A stretch of DNA of 64,000 nt from an uncultured Woeseiaceae bacterium. Its GTDB lineage: Bacteria > Pseudomonadota > Gammaproteobacteria > Steroidobacterales > Woeseiaceae. A program made the position numbers and the translations under genes. The stretch lies in contig CALZJH010000003.1 in the NCBI GenBank assembly GCA_945787845.1, positions 62,001 to 126,000 of the forward strand, in the 5' to 3' direction. Numbering within the stretch: position 1 is the stretch's first letter; every line of letters begins with the position of its first letter. Of the stretch, positions 63,991 to 64,000 are shown piece after piece. The notes beneath the pieces were generated by a model. It had not been told where the DNA came from and did no database searches. It saw only the letters and a program-made list of their open reading frames with translations.

Positions 63991-64000
63991 ATGGACCAGG
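63991..64000 (+). CDS. Start of a gene cut by the right edge
   Basis: ATG at 63991 (MDQ...) is preceded by GGGAAG about ten bases upstream and follows the strong palindrome. Only three codons are visible. It is divergent from the aminotransferase/mmsA pair, so a transcriptional regulator of that pair would be expected, but the product cannot be told. Confidence 0.4.

Overview
The window looks like a chromosomal segment of a marine, facultatively anaerobic gammaproteobacterium with moderately high GC. This rests on the complete Na+-translocating NADH:quinone reductase operon (nqrABCDEF-apbE-nqrM), the Na+-pumping oxaloacetate decarboxylase (oadGAB), an Mtr-type outer-membrane electron conduit, and several TonB, lipoprotein and exported peptidase genes. 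The mix of autotrophy genes, hydrogenase maturation and peptide degradation would suit an uncultured benthic group such as Woeseiales, but that placement is a guess. No tRNA, rRNA, CRISPR array, IS element or prophage was seen. No gap between genes exceeds about 250 bases.

Layout. Bases 1-104 hold the 3' end of a universal stress protein. Next come a RetSat/CrtI-like oxidoreductase and a Calvin-cycle block: a CbbR-type regulator, phosphoglycolate phosphatase and phosphoribulokinase, with no RuBisCO in view. A diheme cytochrome c is divergent from a full hyp set (hypC-B-D-F-E on +, hypA on -), with a SlyD-like FKBP beside hypA. At 11.6-17.1 kb are a TonB-dependent receptor, a flavin-reductase-like protein, an M20 peptidase and an unrecognised P-loop protein.

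The most distinctive part is 17.2-35.8 kb. On the minus strand lie an OmcA/MtrC-type decaheme lipoprotein, an MtrA/DmsE-type decaheme protein and an MtrB/PioB-type barrel, which together form a complete conduit through the outer membrane. Divergent from it, on the plus strand, are a diheme cytochrome c, an 11-heme cytochrome c fused to a membrane cytochrome b (CbcL-like), a NapC-like hexaheme protein, a Wolinella-type fumarate reductase (frdCAB), an anchored hydrolase, a tetraheme cytochrome / four-cluster Fe-S protein / NrfD set, and a polytopic membrane protein. This stretch carries 43 apparent c-heme sites. It reads as a quinone-pool-to-cell-surface wiring cluster with fumarate reductase as an internal alternative.

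The minus strand at 35.8-44 kb is the nqr operon with apbE, nqrM, a CBS-domain gene and a small exported protein. Further right are a lipoprotein M3 oligopeptidase, a HupE/UreJ-like protein, a quinone oxidoreductase, a lipoprotein M1 aminopeptidase, a NicO-like metal transporter, a TonB-C-domain protein with an S9 peptidase, oadGAB, a DPM-like glycosyltransferase, an M20 dipeptidase, an MBL hydrolase, and mmsA with a class III aminotransferase. The right edge has a strong palindrome just before the start of another gene.

How it may fit together (inference): electrons from H2 (the hyp genes imply a NiFe hydrogenase elsewhere) or from a surface mineral or iron source could enter the quinone pool and support CO2 fixation. 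In the other direction, respiratory electrons could leave through the Mtr conduit or reduce fumarate. Nqr and Oad would maintain a sodium gradient, and the peptidases, MmsA and aminotransferase would supply carbon from peptides and amino acids.
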